A stretch of DNA of 64,000 bases from Methanolobus profundi (GCF_900114835.1 NZ_FOUJ01000001.1:930001-994000), one strand, 5' to 3'. Counted from the stretch's first letter, positions 33,942-44,535 are shown. A program made the numbers and translations. Notes: a model not told the origin generated them from the letters alone.

Positions 33942-34739
33942 GTGGGTGTTGATCAGTTGAAAAAACGATTACTTGATGTAATATATGCTTCTGATAAGAG
34001 AAAGAATGTGCTATTATTGTTACAGAATGGTTCACAGAAAATGGAGCATCTTCTTGATTCAATAAAAACAACAAGGCAGGCACTGCTCCCTCAAATAAGG
34101 ATCCTTGAAGATCATCATCTTGTAAGGCACTATAACGATACTTATGAACTAACGACCATTGGGAAACTTATCGTAGATGATATGAGACCTTTATTATCAA
34201 CGGTCGAAGTACTCGGACCAGACATTGACTACTGGGGAACACATAACATTGACTTCATTCCACCCGATCTCCTGAAAAGGATGAGAGAATTCAAAAATTG
34301 CAAGATCATAAACCCTTCTGTCACAGACCTATATTCAATGCACAAAAGTTTTCATGATAAGAAGAATACAGGATCTGTCTTTAAAGTGACAAATTTCCTT
34401 TATCCGGATTATCGTACAATATTCAATGAACTGCTAGAGAACAATGTAACTATAAATTATATTGTCTCGCAGCAGTTACTTGATAAGATAAAGACTGAAC
34501 ACTATGAAGATTTCAAATTTTTTATTGGATCGGAATTCTTTAATCTATACGTTTACAACAATGGATTTAAATTTCTGTTCTTCACATTCGATGATTTTCA
34601 TATCGTCATCAGTCTCTTAAGAACAGATGGAGATTTCGACGGCAAGTTCATTCTATGCAGTGACCCTGATGCTCTCAAATGGGGAAAAGACCTATTTGAC
34701 CATTATTTGAAGGATTCTACACAAATAACAGAACTTTGA
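33942..34739 (+). CDS. Msr/FilR1-like winged-helix regulator (divergent paralog)
   Basis: The 265-residue protein has the same plan as the regulators at 19931 and 57439. A winged helix (DKRKNVLLLLQNGSQKMEHLLDSIKTTRQALLPQIRILEDHHLVRHY) is followed by a sensor domain starting FIPPDLLKRMREFKNCKIINP. It lacks the CPTCPNN motif (the aligned place reads FLYPDYRT) and is much more distant from the other two than they are from each other. Start is a GTG at 33942 without a clear ribosome binding site. It may control another gene set. Confidence 0.78.
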   Translation: MGVDQLKKRLLDVIYASDKRKNVLLLLQNGSQKMEHLLDSIKTTRQALLPQIRILEDHHLVRHYNDTYELTTIGKLIVDDMRPLLSTVEVLGPDIDYWGTHNIDFIPPDLLKRMREFKNCKIINPSVTDLYSMHKSFHDKKNTGSVFKVTNFLYPDYRTIFNELLENNVTINYIVSQQLLDKIKTEHYEDFKFFIGSEFFNLYVYNNGFKFLFFTFDDFHIVISLLRTDGDFDGKFILCSDPDALKWGKDLFDHYLKDSTQITEL

Positions 34740-34837
34740 TGTTCTAACAGTAATGTGATCAGAACAAGAGAAGTCGTTTTGATCACACTCTTATCCGATC
34801 ACTCTCTCATTCTACGACCATAAAATGTGACATTTAT

Positions 34838-35482
34838 TCAGGCTTCATGGTCATCCTTGAATTCAATATCACGATGACTGCCATCACAGAACGGTTTATT
34901 TTTAGATGCTCCGCATCTGCAAAGGGAATAATGGTCCTGTGTCTCGGGTACTGAGCCCTCTGGGTCATTAAGTTCTATACCTGTGACATTATAAGGTCCA
35001 TCTTTTAGAATAGAGATCTCCGGTTCTTCCGAGTAATCCTTATTCAATTCCCCGTTGATGGTATAGCTCAATGCACCGGAAGGACATGACCTGATAAGAG
35101 CTGCTACCTCTTCAGGATCTGCTGCATCCGGTTCTGCCCATGGATTCCTTCCTCTTTCAAAAACCGCAGGCAGATTGTGAACACAGTAACCTACATGACA
35201 ACACACACCTCTGTTACGATGGATAGTGATATTCTTCCCGACGTAATTCTCCATCCTGTCAGGAACACGGTCTTCTTCTTTTTCCCCGGAAAAACCGATC
35301 TTTGCATGTGTTCCATCACAGAATGGAGTATTTGCCGAGCCTCCACACCTGCAAAGTGTCATAACGGGTTTTGTCTCAATTAGAACACCCTTTGAATTCC
35401 TGAGCGTCTTAACGTCTTTAGCAATATACGGACCATTTTTTGATACCTTTATTGAAGGTCTGGATTCTTTATCCACTGACAC
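34838..35482 (-). CDS. CDGSH iron-sulfur protein: CDGSH - Fer4-like - CDGSH
   Basis: The 214-residue protein has two CDGSH [2Fe-2S] motifs, CRCGGSANTPFCDGTH (about 44-59) and CRCGASKNKPFCDGSH (about 186-201), each with three Cys and one His. A divergent 4Fe-4S mono-cluster domain between them (CCHVGYCVHNLPAVF...CPSGALSY, about 94-140) supplies further cysteines. The arrangement is that of archaeal and bacterial iron-binding zinc-finger-like CDGSH proteins, thought to act in redox or Fe-S handling. It is cytoplasmic. No operon partner is seen. Three clusters in one chain make it a good electron-transfer candidate. Confidence 0.9.
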   Translation of the reverse strand: MSVDKESRPSIKVSKNGPYIAKDVKTLRNSKGVLIETKPVMTLCRCGGSANTPFCDGTHAKIGFSGEKEEDRVPDRMENYVGKNITIHRNRGVCCHVGYCVHNLPAVFERGRNPWAEPDAADPEEVAALIRSCPSGALSYTINGELNKDYSEEPEISILKDGPYNVTGIELNDPEGSVPETQDHYSLCRCGASKNKPFCDGSHRDIEFKDDHEA

Positions 35483-35629
35483 ACCTCTCTAAACTAGAAT
35501 TTGTCTGCATCCGATTTCTAATTTTTGCAGGCATCACTCTCTGAAAGAGACGGATGTATCTGCATATATCATTGAAATTTATCTGATGGTATGTCTCCAT
35601 TTATCCCATCAGAATTTCGTTCCGGCGTA

Positions 35630-37486
35630 TTATTTTTCCGGGTTTGCAGCAGTCCAGGCCTTGTCGATCTCTTCAATGTTCAGGTTCAGATCGAGCATCA
35701 TTAACTTTTCAAGGTCTTCATTATGCTTCTGATACATCGATATGTAACTGTCCTCACCTTCATGGTGCATTTTATGCAATTCCGGCATCATCTCTTCATC
35801 CTTTTTCCGGAAAATACGCATCAATTTATGCGCTTCATATGGATCGAACCCGAGAAGTTTCAATGCATCCTGTCCCAGTGCCAGAGCACTGCCAAAGGTC
35901 TCCCTTCTTATCTGGGTGATTCCCATATCCATGAGCTCATGAGCAGACGCACGGTCATAGGCATTGACTGCAATTTTAAGATGCGGATAGTGCTTACCTG
36001 CTAATTCGATCAGCTTTCTCGATTTATCTACATCACCTATGGCGATCACTAAGAGCTCAGCTTCAGCAGCTCCGGCAGCTTCGAGAAGGTCAAGTCGTGT
36101 AATATCTCCGTAATACACCTCAAATCCGAATTTTCTCAGAATATCCACATTATCCGCATCATAATCAAGAATGACCGGTTTGATCCCGGCAGAGATAAGG
36201 AAACGACCAAGATCAGTTCCCAGACGACCAAATCCGGCAAGGATAACCTTGTGTCCGGTGTGATCGATAGTATCTGAAGTACGTCTGGATGCATCATCCC
36301 CCTGAGCACGTGTACTGAACTTCTCATATACCAGGAACATGAGCGGAGTAAGGAACATGGAGATAGCAACTGCGGAAATAAGGGGTTCTATAGTTTGATC
36401 AGGCAATACCCCATTGGTCCTTGAGAACTGGAAAAGGACAAATGCGAATTCTCCTCCCTGAGCAAGTGCAACAGCAAAAAGTGAACGGTCCTTTTTCTCC
36501 ATTTTAAAGAAAGAACCAGTACTTACAAGGACCAGCCATTTGAAACCTATCAGGCCTGCAGTAAGTCCTGCGATCAGCATGATCTCTTCCCCTATCAATG
36601 TGAAGTTGAGACTGGCACCAATGGAAATGAAGAAGACGCCCAGTAACAGGCCCTTAAATGGTTCTATATCACTTTCAAGCTCGTGACGATATTCGCTGCC
36701 TGCAAGAACAACACCGGCAAGGAAGGTTCCAAGAGCAGGGGATAGACCAACTGCAGTCATAAGTATCGAGATCCCAACTACAAGGGCAAGGGCAGCAGCA
36801 ACAAAGATCTCCCTGACCCGCGTAGCTGCAATGGTCCTGAATATTGGTCTGCTTGCATATTTACCTATGAAGAAGATAGACAGTATCGCGAGCAGCGTTA
36901 CAATGATCTGCATGTATTCCGGCAGTGCGCTGATATTAAACAGGGCTGCTTCAGAATGTCCGTCGTCATGTATAGCGATGGTTGCCAGAAATGGCAGAAC
37001 AGCAAGCATAGGAATGACTGCCAGATCCTGGAAAAGGAGGACCGAGAAGATAGACCTTCCGGAAGAGGTTCTCATCAACCCTTTCTCCCGCAGGGTTTGC
37101 AAAACTATGGCCGTAGAGGAGAGGGAGAGAGTAAGACCAACGGCCACTGCCTGTTGCCAGGGCAGAAAAATAAGTGCTATACCGGAAATGATGACACTCG
37201 ACAGAACAACCTGCATTCCACCCATTCCCAATATTGGAGTACGCATCTGCCAGAGCAGTGATGGTTTAAGTTCGAGTCCAACCAGAAATAGCATCATCAC
37301 TACGCCAAACTCTGTGAAATGCATGACCTCTTCAAGGTCAGCAATGAGAGAGAGACCAAAGGGTCCGATGACGATACCTGCGATGAGATATCCGAGCACA
37401 GAACCAAGCCCCAGTTTCTTGGCAATCGGAACGGCAATGGCTGCTGAAGCCAGGAAAATAAATAACTGTAACAGGAAACTTTCCAC
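35630..37486 (-). CDS. kefB: KefB/KefC-like monovalent cation:proton antiporter (CPA2) with TrkA-N domain
   Basis: The 618-residue protein has about twelve membrane spans of the CPA2 type (about 1-385, including [17 protein letters not shown] and [16 protein letters not shown]). A Rossmann domain ([30 protein letters not shown], about 412-440) binds NAD(H) or a thiol adduct as regulator. It exports K+ in exchange for H+ under electrophile or alkaline stress. A KefF-like flavoprotein gene precedes it, with two bases between its stop and this GTG start. The C-terminus ends in a charged tail of about 80 residues. Confidence 0.9.
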   Translation of the reverse strand: MESFLLQLFIFLASAAIAVPIAKKLGLGSVLGYLIAGIVIGPFGLSLIADLEEVMHFTEFGVVMMLFLVGLELKPSLLWQMRTPILGMGGMQVVLSSVIISGIALIFLPWQQAVAVGLTLSLSSTAIVLQTLREKGLMRTSSGRSIFSVLLFQDLAVIPMLAVLPFLATIAIHDDGHSEAALFNISALPEYMQIIVTLLAILSIFFIGKYASRPIFRTIAATRVREIFVAAALALVVGISILMTAVGLSPALGTFLAGVVLAGSEYRHELESDIEPFKGLLLGVFFISIGASLNFTLIGEEIMLIAGLTAGLIGFKWLVLVSTGSFFKMEKKDRSLFAVALAQGGEFAFVLFQFSRTNGVLPDQTIEPLISAVAISMFLTPLMFLVYEKFSTRAQGDDASRRTSDTIDHTGHKVILAGFGRLGTDLGRFLISAGIKPVILDYDADNVDILRKFGFEVYYGDITRLDLLEAAGAAEAELLVIAIGDVDKSRKLIELAGKHYPHLKIAVNAYDRASAHELMDMGITQIRRETFGSALALGQDALKLLGFDPYEAHKLMRIFRKKDEEMMPELHKMHHEGEDSYISMYQKHNEDLEKLMMLDLNLNIEEIDKAWTAANPEK

Positions 37487-37488
37487 TT

Positions 37489-38097
37489 TTACGTCCCCCT
37501 GATGATCGAATCCAGGTCGCTGTTAAGATATTGACCTTGCTTTGCTTTCTCAATATCCAGCCTATCGTCCCGTAAGGCAGTGACCATGCGGCGATATTCT
37601 TTTGCATGGAACTCAACTTCCTCCTCAGACAAGCCCTGATGTATTCCAAGAACTGTGAATGGTGGAAGCCAGTTCATGTTGCACAGGTTTGCCATGGCAC
37701 AATAGGGAGAAGTAAGCTCTCTGATCGTAAAAATATTACAACCATCTTTCTGATAGGTACTGTCGTCACCGCCTGCAGAGATAGCCTGCAGGAAGAGCTT
37801 TCCTTCGAGAGCCTTGCCTTTCGAACCGTAGGCCCAGCCATGCTCGAGTACCAGATCAAGCCATTCCTTTACTATTGAAGGAGGGGAGTACCAATAGAAC
37901 GGATGCTGGAAAATAATGACATCGTGTTCTTCACAGAGACTTTGCTCCCTTTTGATATCTATCAGAAAGTCCGGATAGTTCGCATAGAGGTCATTGATGG
38001 TCACATTTTCAAGACCTTCAACAGCAGCACGAAGAGCACTATTAATTTTTGAGCGGGTTCTTGCCGGATGGGCAAAGATAATAAGGATCTTTTTCAT
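37489..38097 (-). CDS. kefF: KefF/KefG-like NAD(P)H-quinone-oxidoreductase-type flavoprotein
   Basis: The 202-residue flavodoxin-fold protein has the family's start ([41 protein letters not shown]), [29 protein letters not shown] (about 65-95) and QAISAGGD. Such proteins bind FMN and activate KefB/KefC as ancillary subunits. Its stop codon is two bases from the antiporter GTG, so the two are translationally coupled. A GGAGAG site precedes the ATG. Confidence 0.9.
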   Translation of the reverse strand: MKKILIIFAHPARTRSKINSALRAAVEGLENVTINDLYANYPDFLIDIKREQSLCEEHDVIIFQHPFYWYSPPSIVKEWLDLVLEHGWAYGSKGKALEGKLFLQAISAGGDDSTYQKDGCNIFTIRELTSPYCAMANLCNMNWLPPFTVLGIHQGLSEEEVEFHAKEYRRMVTALRDDRLDIEKAKQGQYLNSDLDSIIRGT

Positions 38098-38525
38098 GGT
38101 CTTCTCTCCTGAGCGGGTGATATGTTAGTAATCAAGAACTGTTCTAAAACTGTTATGTACGTTTGGGACCTCATTCTGATAATGAGAAGATGGCCTGAAA
38201 AGAAGGACCACATACTTTCTACCCCCTAGTATCAAAATATACCAGGTAGTACTTATAGTCCATGCAAATATTCTCAACTGTCACCACAAACAAGTAAACA
38301 ATAATATGAGAAATATCAACTAAAGAACTGACATACAGATAAAGATGTAAACAGATCTGGTATATTCCTGATCATACCATTTTCTGAGATCCAAAAAACT
38401 GATATTTCGATATACAGGAACAGACAGAAATGCCTGACCATTCCCATATATACCATATTTCCTTCCGGTAATGGATCTGCTTTATACTGCAGATCCATAG
38501 ACCGAATCGGGACCTTTCTTTGAGT
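38098..38525. other. Intergenic region, no gene seen
   Basis: About 430 bp between two minus-strand genes. It holds the promoter of the kefF-kefB pair (a TATA-like GGTATATTTT in minus-strand reading at about 38234-38243) and the region after the homospermidine synthase stop. No supported small ORF was found. Confidence 0.35.
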
Positions 38526-39974
38526 TTATCCTATGAACTGGAAATTCTCAAATTGCCATGGATCAGGATCATGTTCCACTGCCGGATTTTCCTTAAAGAA
38601 TACCTTACGGTTCTTAAGTGGGGTCCAGTCGGATGGAGTGGAGATGAACTTACCAAGATACGGCTTTGCAATATCAAGGACAAAATCATGTGGAAGATCT
38701 TCAGGTGTCCTTATCCCTTCCTTTGGATTCTCAAGCATCCAGAGTATAGCAGCTACTATACCAGCAGCTACCTGAAGTGTGGTTGCATTCTGACCAGGAG
38801 CAAGGGCCCTTGTATCTTCGATGCTCAAAGCACTTCCGGTCCACCATGAATTGTAAGAATGACCCATCAGAAGTGCTCCCAGTATATCTGCACCGGAAAC
38901 GATCTCATCTGTCATTATCCTGAGCTTTGGCTGAAGCTCATAATTACGTCCACGCAGCTCAAAGAGAGATGAGAGCGTATCATGGCATGGCATGTAAGCG
39001 TAATGGATGGTTGGTCTGAAAACAGCCTTCTCTTCATCACAAACTGTCAGTAATTTTGAAAGACCGTATGATTCCCCATGTCGGATAACCATACCAACGA
39101 TCTCCTGATCAGGTATCCATGACCTTACCCAGGTGTTCATACCCATCTGTGGCATGAAGATAACATTCTGTGGACCAAAGTCTGGAACCTGAGCCAGTGG
39201 AGGCATCTTGTTCTCATGACTACCCCAGGCGATCTCTACAGGAGCTGTTCCTTCTTCCCGAAGTCCCTCTATGCTCCATGTACCTACAAATTCATCGACT
39301 TCCTTTGCACGGTTAGCAACCTGTGTGTCACGTTCACTGCAGTGAATGACCTTTACACCAAGTTTGTGGGCAAGATGAGCAAAGTCTCTTTTCTCAGCAA
39401 GTTCTTTGATCTCTGCTTCATCTTCAGGAGATACCTTCTTGTCAGCACAGGTTCGTTCTGCAATGTCCAGAAGACCCTGCTTTACGAAATGAGTTATCAG
39501 ACCTGGATTTGCACCGTGATCAACAATAGCTGTAGGTGCATCCTTCCAGTCACGGGAAAGCTCAAGTAATTTCATCTGGCGCAAATAGAGGGATTTTTCC
39601 AGCAGACTTCTGTTCAGGAAATCCTCTGTTGGATCCCATACTTCGACAGATGTGTTTACGTACAGCACATTATGCTCATGACACCATGTAATGATATCGA
39701 CAGCATCGATATTCCATGAAAGGTCTATGATCAGACCATCATTATCCATATGTCTGGATAAGACCTGACCCAGGTTTTCCGGGGTGATCTTCTCACGAAC
39801 AAATGTCAATCCCTGATCAGTATATTTCTTCAGGGCATTTGCTTTGTCTTCAAAATCAATTAATGTAACGTTTTCTAGCAAAACATCGATCTTGTCCAGT
39901 AAGAGAGGTAAGGTGCATTGCGAAACTGAACCGTAACCGATGATGAGAACCTTTTTTGAGAATTCTGGTTTCAT
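38526..39974 (-). CDS. hss: Homospermidine synthase
   Basis: The 482-residue protein matches the bacterial-type homospermidine synthase, which makes homospermidine from putrescine (or spermidine) in an NAD+-dependent reaction. It starts with the Rossmann sequence VLIIGYGSVSQCTLPLLL (about 9-26), continues with LIIDLSWNIDAVDIITWCHEHNVLYVNTSVEVWD and DHGANPGLITHFVKQGLL, and has the family-length C-terminal part with HDTLSSLFELRGRNYE and MGHSYNSWWTGSAL. Polyamines stabilise RNA and DNA in archaea. It stands alone; no ribosome binding site is evident before the ATG. Confidence 0.88.
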   Translation of the reverse strand: MKPEFSKKVLIIGYGSVSQCTLPLLLDKIDVLLENVTLIDFEDKANALKKYTDQGLTFVREKITPENLGQVLSRHMDNDGLIIDLSWNIDAVDIITWCHEHNVLYVNTSVEVWDPTEDFLNRSLLEKSLYLRQMKLLELSRDWKDAPTAIVDHGANPGLITHFVKQGLLDIAERTCADKKVSPEDEAEIKELAEKRDFAHLAHKLGVKVIHCSERDTQVANRAKEVDEFVGTWSIEGLREEGTAPVEIAWGSHENKMPPLAQVPDFGPQNVIFMPQMGMNTWVRSWIPDQEIVGMVIRHGESYGLSKLLTVCDEEKAVFRPTIHYAYMPCHDTLSSLFELRGRNYELQPKLRIMTDEIVSGADILGALLMGHSYNSWWTGSALSIEDTRALAPGQNATTLQVAAGIVAAILWMLENPKEGIRTPEDLPHDFVLDIAKPYLGKFISTPSDWTPLKNRKVFFKENPAVEHDPDPWQFENFQFIG

Positions 39975-40385
39975 GTTTTCTTTACATACCTAAATAACAT
40001 ATAACCTTTTTGTGATCCACGCTACATTAAATTTTATTTTAATATATTTATTTAAAACGGTCGATCCCCAGAGTAATGTTCTCCACCAAAAACACAAAAA
40101 GTATGATCGTATTTGTTCCTGAACTCCTGAGCCATGTTCACATCAAGAGGCTGCCATTAATGTTATTGGTTTATTGCCTATTTACGTAACTTAAATTAAG
40201 ACAACTCTTTTTTCTGGAATTACTTTATCAGTAGTTAAAACAATGTTTTATTAGTGGTTAATCGCTAAGCTGGGTCGTGGGAAATGGATATTTGGGATCG
40301 TGAATGCATCCTGAATATATTGTAATATTTACTGGTAATTCCAGAATTATCCAGTCAGATTGACCAATATAAAGGGGGTAAATAA
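39975..40385. other. Divergent intergenic region, AT-rich
   Basis: About 410 bp between homospermidine synthase (minus) and the metalloprotease (plus). TATA-like A/T runs lie at about 40030-40055 for the minus-strand gene. AAAGGGGG stands 9 nt before the protease GTG. No gene is seen. Confidence 0.35.
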
Positions 40386-41096
40386 GTGAACAAACTGATC
40401 ATAGGTTTAGTGTTAGCATTATTGCTTCTAAGCACAGCAGGAATAGGTGTGGCAACTGATAACAAGCCAGATAACGCTCCACCTGATGTCCAGAAAATAA
40501 CTTTTGTCCATTATGCAAAATCGGCTGATAATTCTAAAACAGAGTGGGATGAAGAAGTTGATGTGTATAAGTTGTTACCATCTAAAGTTAAGTGGTATGA
40601 TACTGTGGAGTATGAAATTTATGCTGATGGCAGTGGCCTGAACAAAAAAAATACTTATGATGCTATTAGTGAGAGTTTACAAACATGGGATGCTGAAACA
40701 AGTTTTGATCTGTTTGCAAAACCCAAATGGATGGAAGGACAAGCCTCTGTAACGCCTGGAGAATTAGACGGTAAAAATATAGTCGTTTGGAATGACCTTG
40801 GTAGTAGTGGAATAATTGCTATGAATACATTCTGGTTCTACCGAGCAACTGGAGAGATTGTTGATTCTGATGTTGAATTCAATACATACTATGAGTGGAG
40901 TACAACTGGTGAGACAAATAAAATGGATCTGCAAAATATAGCAACCCACGAATTCGGGCACAACGGACTAAACGATTTGTATATCACAAAATGCACAGAA
41001 CTGACAATGTATGGATATAGTGGTTATGGGGAAACTAAGAAGCAAACTCTGGGAACTGGCGATATATCAGGTATACAGGCATTGTACGGAGAATAA
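40386..41096 (+). CDS. Secreted metzincin-like zinc metalloprotease with altered spacing
   Basis: A signal peptide (1-24, ending GVA) precedes a 210-residue domain. The zinc motif is THEFGHNGLNDLY (about 190-202): the HExxH pair is intact, and the third-ligand region is GLNDL rather than the metzincin xxGLxD/H, one residue closer than usual. The following MYGYSGYGETKKQTLGTGDISGIQALYG resembles the Met-turn and end of matrixin-like enzymes. The protein should be exported, probably acting on the S-layer or surrounding proteins. The start is a GTG at 40386 with AAAGGGGG upstream. Confidence 0.75.
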   Translation: MNKLIIGLVLALLLLSTAGIGVATDNKPDNAPPDVQKITFVHYAKSADNSKTEWDEEVDVYKLLPSKVKWYDTVEYEIYADGSGLNKKNTYDAISESLQTWDAETSFDLFAKPKWMEGQASVTPGELDGKNIVVWNDLGSSGIIAMNTFWFYRATGEIVDSDVEFNTYYEWSTTGETNKMDLQNIATHEFGHNGLNDLYITKCTELTMYGYSGYGETKKQTLGTGDISGIQALYGE

Positions 41097-41371
41097 ATTT
41101 CTCTGTCTTTTTTAATAATTAGTTACTCCGATCAACGATTCTGTCCCACATCTCCAACTCCTTACAGATTGCCTGAGAATCCTGCCTTATAGCACCATAA
41201 ACAGGTTTACTGTGATCAATTGTATTCCTTTCTGAAAACATACTGAACAAACTCCTTTATCTTCAACAATAGAGATAATTCTACAAAAAGAAAGTATCAC
41301 GCATTTCCAAAGATCCCCACCAACCAAAGTATATAGATACACCTGCAAAACATACACAATAATGTGATAAA
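41097..41371. promoter_or_regulatory. Promoter region of hcp
   Basis: A TATA box GTATATAGATA lies at about 41329-41339, some 35 bp before the hcp ATG, giving a leader of about 15 nt. The rest of the gap holds nothing I can name. Confidence 0.45.
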
Positions 41372-42991
41372 ATGTTCTGCTACCAGTGTGAAGAAACAAT
41401 GAACGGGGAAGGCTGCACAAAGAACGGCATGTGCGGTAAGAAAGGGGAGGTTGCAGACCTTCAGGATGATCTCATCTATGTGCTTAAGAGCATTGCATTC
41501 TACAACCAGAAAGCAAGAAAGGAAAATATTTCTGAAACCAGCACTGATGACTTCATGCTTGATGCATTGTTCTCGACCATAACCAATACCGATTTTAGAG
41601 CAAGCGGGATCCAGGAACGTATTGACAGGGGGTTCATACTTCAGAATGAGATCAGACAGAAACTTCTGGACAACAATGCGCTTGATGAGAAAGACCTGCC
41701 TGAGATAGCAACTTTGACACCTGAGAATCTCAAGGACAGGGATACAGGCATACTTGCCACAGAGAATGAAGATATACGGTCATTGAGAGAACTGCTTATC
41801 TTTGGTATCAAAGGAATAGCAGCATACGCCCATCATGCCATGATGCTTGGAAATGTCAATAAGAAGGTCAACTCGTTCATTGAAGAAGGACTTGTGGCAA
41901 CAACGGATGACAGCCTGACCGATAAGGACCTCATCTCACTGGTCCTGAAATGCGGGGAAAAAGGGTTTGATGTAATGGCAGACCTTGACAGGGTGAATAC
42001 CACTGCATTCGGAAATCCGGAACCTACACAGGTCAATATAGGAACAAGAGGAAATCCTGGAATTCTCGTAAGCGGACATGACCTGAAGGACCTGAAACAA
42101 CTACTGGACCAGACAGAAGGCACAGGTGTGGATGTCTATACTCACGGCGAGATGCTCCCGGCAAACTCATATCCTGATTTTAAGAAATACGAACATCTGG
42201 TAGGCAACTATGGCGGGTCATGGTGGCATCAGAAGCAGGAATTCGAGAGTTTCAACGGGCCAATATTACTGACAAGCAACTGTATAGTTCCTCCAAGGGA
42301 AAGCTACATTGGCAGACTATACACCACAGGATCCGTAGGTTATGACGGTGCCACACATATCGTAGCTGAAGATGGGAAGAAAGACTTCTCCGCCCTCATT
42401 GAACAGGCAAAGACCTGCGAAGCTCCGGTACAACTGGAAGAAGGCACCATAATGGGTGGTTTTGCCTACAACTCCGTGTTATCAAATGCGGACAAGATAG
42501 TTGATGCTGTTAAAACAGGGAAGATAAAGAAGTTCATTGTCATGGCAGGCTGTGATGGACGCCACAAGGACAGGCAATACTACACGGATTTTGCAGAGGC
42601 ATTACCCGAAGATACTGTTATCCTTACTGCCGGATGTGCAAAATATCGCTACAACAAACTCGACCTGGGAGAGATCGATGGGATCCCGAGGGTTCTGGAT
42701 GCAGGACAGTGCAACGATTCTTTTTCACTGATAGTTATTGCACAGGGACTGATGGCAAAACTTGGATTCACAGACGTGAACGAGGCACCGATCTCATACA
42801 ATATCGCATGGTATGAGCAAAAAGCAGTACTTGTGTTGCTCACACTTCTGAGACTTGAGATACAGGATATCACACTTGGTCCAAAGCTACCGGCCTTTGT
42901 CTCACCGAATGTCCTCAAAGTACTGGTGGAGAAATTCAACATAACACCGAACACCACCATTGAAGAGGACATGGAAAGGCTCTTGAAGTAG
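41372..42991 (+). CDS. hcp: Hybrid cluster protein (hydroxylamine reductase)
   Basis: The 539-residue protein carries an N-terminal Cys motif [22 protein letters not shown] (Cys3, 6, 15, 21) for the cubane cluster. Ligands of the hybrid 4Fe-2S-2O cluster are in [11 protein letters not shown] (about 250), TSNCIVPP (about 310), [18 protein letters not shown] and [10 protein letters not shown] (about 425), and DAGQCND (about 450). It reduces nitric oxide or hydroxylamine, protecting the anaerobe from nitrosative stress. The length agrees with the class of about 540 residues. It is monocistronic with its own promoter. Confidence 0.95.
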   Translation: MFCYQCEETMNGEGCTKNGMCGKKGEVADLQDDLIYVLKSIAFYNQKARKENISETSTDDFMLDALFSTITNTDFRASGIQERIDRGFILQNEIRQKLLDNNALDEKDLPEIATLTPENLKDRDTGILATENEDIRSLRELLIFGIKGIAAYAHHAMMLGNVNKKVNSFIEEGLVATTDDSLTDKDLISLVLKCGEKGFDVMADLDRVNTTAFGNPEPTQVNIGTRGNPGILVSGHDLKDLKQLLDQTEGTGVDVYTHGEMLPANSYPDFKKYEHLVGNYGGSWWHQKQEFESFNGPILLTSNCIVPPRESYIGRLYTTGSVGYDGATHIVAEDGKKDFSALIEQAKTCEAPVQLEEGTIMGGFAYNSVLSNADKIVDAVKTGKIKKFIVMAGCDGRHKDRQYYTDFAEALPEDTVILTAGCAKYRYNKLDLGEIDGIPRVLDAGQCNDSFSLIVIAQGLMAKLGFTDVNEAPISYNIAWYEQKAVLVLLTLLRLEIQDITLGPKLPAFVSPNVLKVLVEKFNITPNTTIEEDMERLLK

Positions 42992-43116
42992 CCTTTCACT
43001 TTTTTAAAAACAGCCTCATATGCTTTAAAATGAAAAATGAAGACTTCAAATTGGTTCGAAGTTTAGAAAGTGCCTAAATAGTAACAGGTTCTATTTGGTG
43101 TCAGGAGCAAAAACAT

Positions 43117-43908
43117 ATGAGATCTATAAGGAAAATACTGGCTTTATTTTTCATATGCAGTTTGGTCACAGCCACTCTTTTAGTATCCGGCTGTACTGAA
43201 ACTGTAGATGATCAGGATAATTTGAACAACGAGGAAATAGAAACCGAGACCATTTCCATAGACGATATAACTGACATTAAATGGCAATGGTCAGGACTTA
43301 TTGAAACTGAACCTGCCAGTCAATTTGTAGTTCCTGATCCTGAAAACTACACACTCATCTTCAACTCTGATGGAACATACTCACTTAAAGCAGACTGCAA
43401 CATTGGAAGTGGAAGCTATACACTGGAAAAAAGTGATCTTACATTATCTCCTGGACCAATGACACTTATGTACTGTGGTTCCGATTCACTGGACAGTCAA
43501 TATCTTTCCCTATTGAACAACGTGGCAACTATTACAATTGAGAATGACCAGCTTGTTCTTGGTACAGGTGAGAATGGCGACAGAATGCTGTTTGTAAAAG
43601 AGGAAAGCTCTATAGAGAACAATGACGGGGCTGAAGCTCTTAACAGCTTCAATGGAACTATATCTTCTCTCGAAGATGGAGATACTTATCCAATGTTCCT
43701 GCTTGAAAGCGAAGAAATAAACAGCTCGGGGTATACAAATGGAATTAAGTTTGTAATATCTAATGAAACTGTAATAGTAGACCCAAATGGAGGTCTTTTT
43801 GATGCAGAAAATCTAAGAGAAGGAATGAATGTCAGGGTTTTCTTTGGTCCTGCATTGACCAGGAGCATTCCACCAATTGGGCAGGCTGAATTGATCCTAA
43901 TGAAGTAA
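43117..43908 (+). CDS. META-domain-like surface lipoprotein
   Basis: A signal with lipobox (LVSGC, Cys26) precedes an acidic linker (about 30-50) and a small beta domain resembling the META domain: IKWQWSGLIET...YTLIFNSDGTYSLKADCNIGSGSYTLEKSDLTLSPGPMT and QLVLGTGENGDRMLFVKEE (about 55-170). A second beta-rich part (about 180-263, FNGTISSLEDG...MNVRVFFGPALTRSIPPIGQAELI) looks like an OB-type fold. The protein is anchored at the cell surface; its role is unknown. GGAG precedes the ATG. Confidence 0.75.
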   Translation: MRSIRKILALFFICSLVTATLLVSGCTETVDDQDNLNNEEIETETISIDDITDIKWQWSGLIETEPASQFVVPDPENYTLIFNSDGTYSLKADCNIGSGSYTLEKSDLTLSPGPMTLMYCGSDSLDSQYLSLLNNVATITIENDQLVLGTGENGDRMLFVKEESSIENNDGAEALNSFNGTISSLEDGDTYPMFLLESEEINSSGYTNGIKFVISNETVIVDPNGGLFDAENLREGMNVRVFFGPALTRSIPPIGQAELILMK

Positions 43909-44075
43909 ATTACTTTTTTTATTTTTCATTTTTACCAGGTATCTATCTTTACTGTGAGTGTACTCACAAAGTAGCCTATGTTGTTGAGACAATACTCATG
44001 AAGAAAAATGAAAGCAACAGCTCTGATGTTGATTAAAATAGTTAGTAAGGTGGTCACAAGGTGTTGAAGGTTATT

Positions 44076-44218
44076 ACGGGATCGGGTTCTATCCCGTCCT
44101 GAATTTCACTTCATTTCAGCTATACGTTGATGAAGCGACTTTGAAACGGGCTCTGTCCCGTTCTGAATTTTGCTTCATCCAAATTACGCGTAAATGAAGT
44201 TTGTTACGGAATGGTTCC
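44076..44218 (+). repeat. Tandem hairpin repeat, two full units and a partial one
   Basis: Each unit has a G/C hairpin and an A/T-flanked one. Unit 1 has ACGGGAT/ATCCCGT (44076-44082 with 44091-44097) and CTTCAT/ATGAAG (44109-44114 with 44130-44135). Unit 2 has AACGGG/CCCGTT (44145-44150 with 44157-44162) and CTTCAT/ATGAAG (44173-44178 with 44194-44199). A third, shorter hairpin is GGAA/TTCC (44208-44218). The stems pair in each unit although the loops differ, which points to selection on RNA or DNA structure. There is no reading frame. Confidence 0.65.
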
Positions 44219-44324
44219 AATGTAGTCCCCATTCTGAAAACGCTGCCCCATTTTACAGCTTACTCCCTTATGACCAAATAAAATTATGTATTTAATAATA
44301 TAAGCAACTGACGGTCATACAACT

Positions 44325-44471
44325 GTGAATTATTTGAGGAAAATAATAAAGCTCAAGTTAATGTATCTTAATTATAACTATGACTGGAAAGGACCGGAAT
44401 CTTTGAGAGATGCATCTGATCATATAAAAAAGAATGCTAAAACTGACAAGTTCTTTACTCTTAATGCTTAA
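44325..44471 (+). CDS. Possible small protein, 48 aa, maybe leaderless
   Basis: A GTG at 44325 opens a frame reading MNYLRKIIKLKLMYLNYNYD, then WKGPESLRDASDHIKKN and AKTDKFFTLNA. A TATA-like TTTAATAATAT lies about 30 bp before it (44290-44300), which would fit leaderless translation. The composition is protein-like but no family is recognised; it could be a relic. Confidence 0.3.
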   Translation: MNYLRKIIKLKLMYLNYNYDWKGPESLRDASDHIKKNAKTDKFFTLNA

Positions 44472-44535
44472 ATAACACTCTTCAAATTTCAATTGGAGAT
44501 TTTCGTAAAAGAGTCATGTTTCACGATAGCATATA

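Noticed and set aside
36831-37502. Open frame of 223 codons opposite kefB
   Set aside because: Antisense to the membrane domain of a well-supported antiporter gene; composition is that of a reversed hydrophobic coding region.
38316-38498. 60-codon frame between kefF and hss
   Set aside because: No ribosome binding site, no recognisable features; ordinary AT-rich intergenic DNA.
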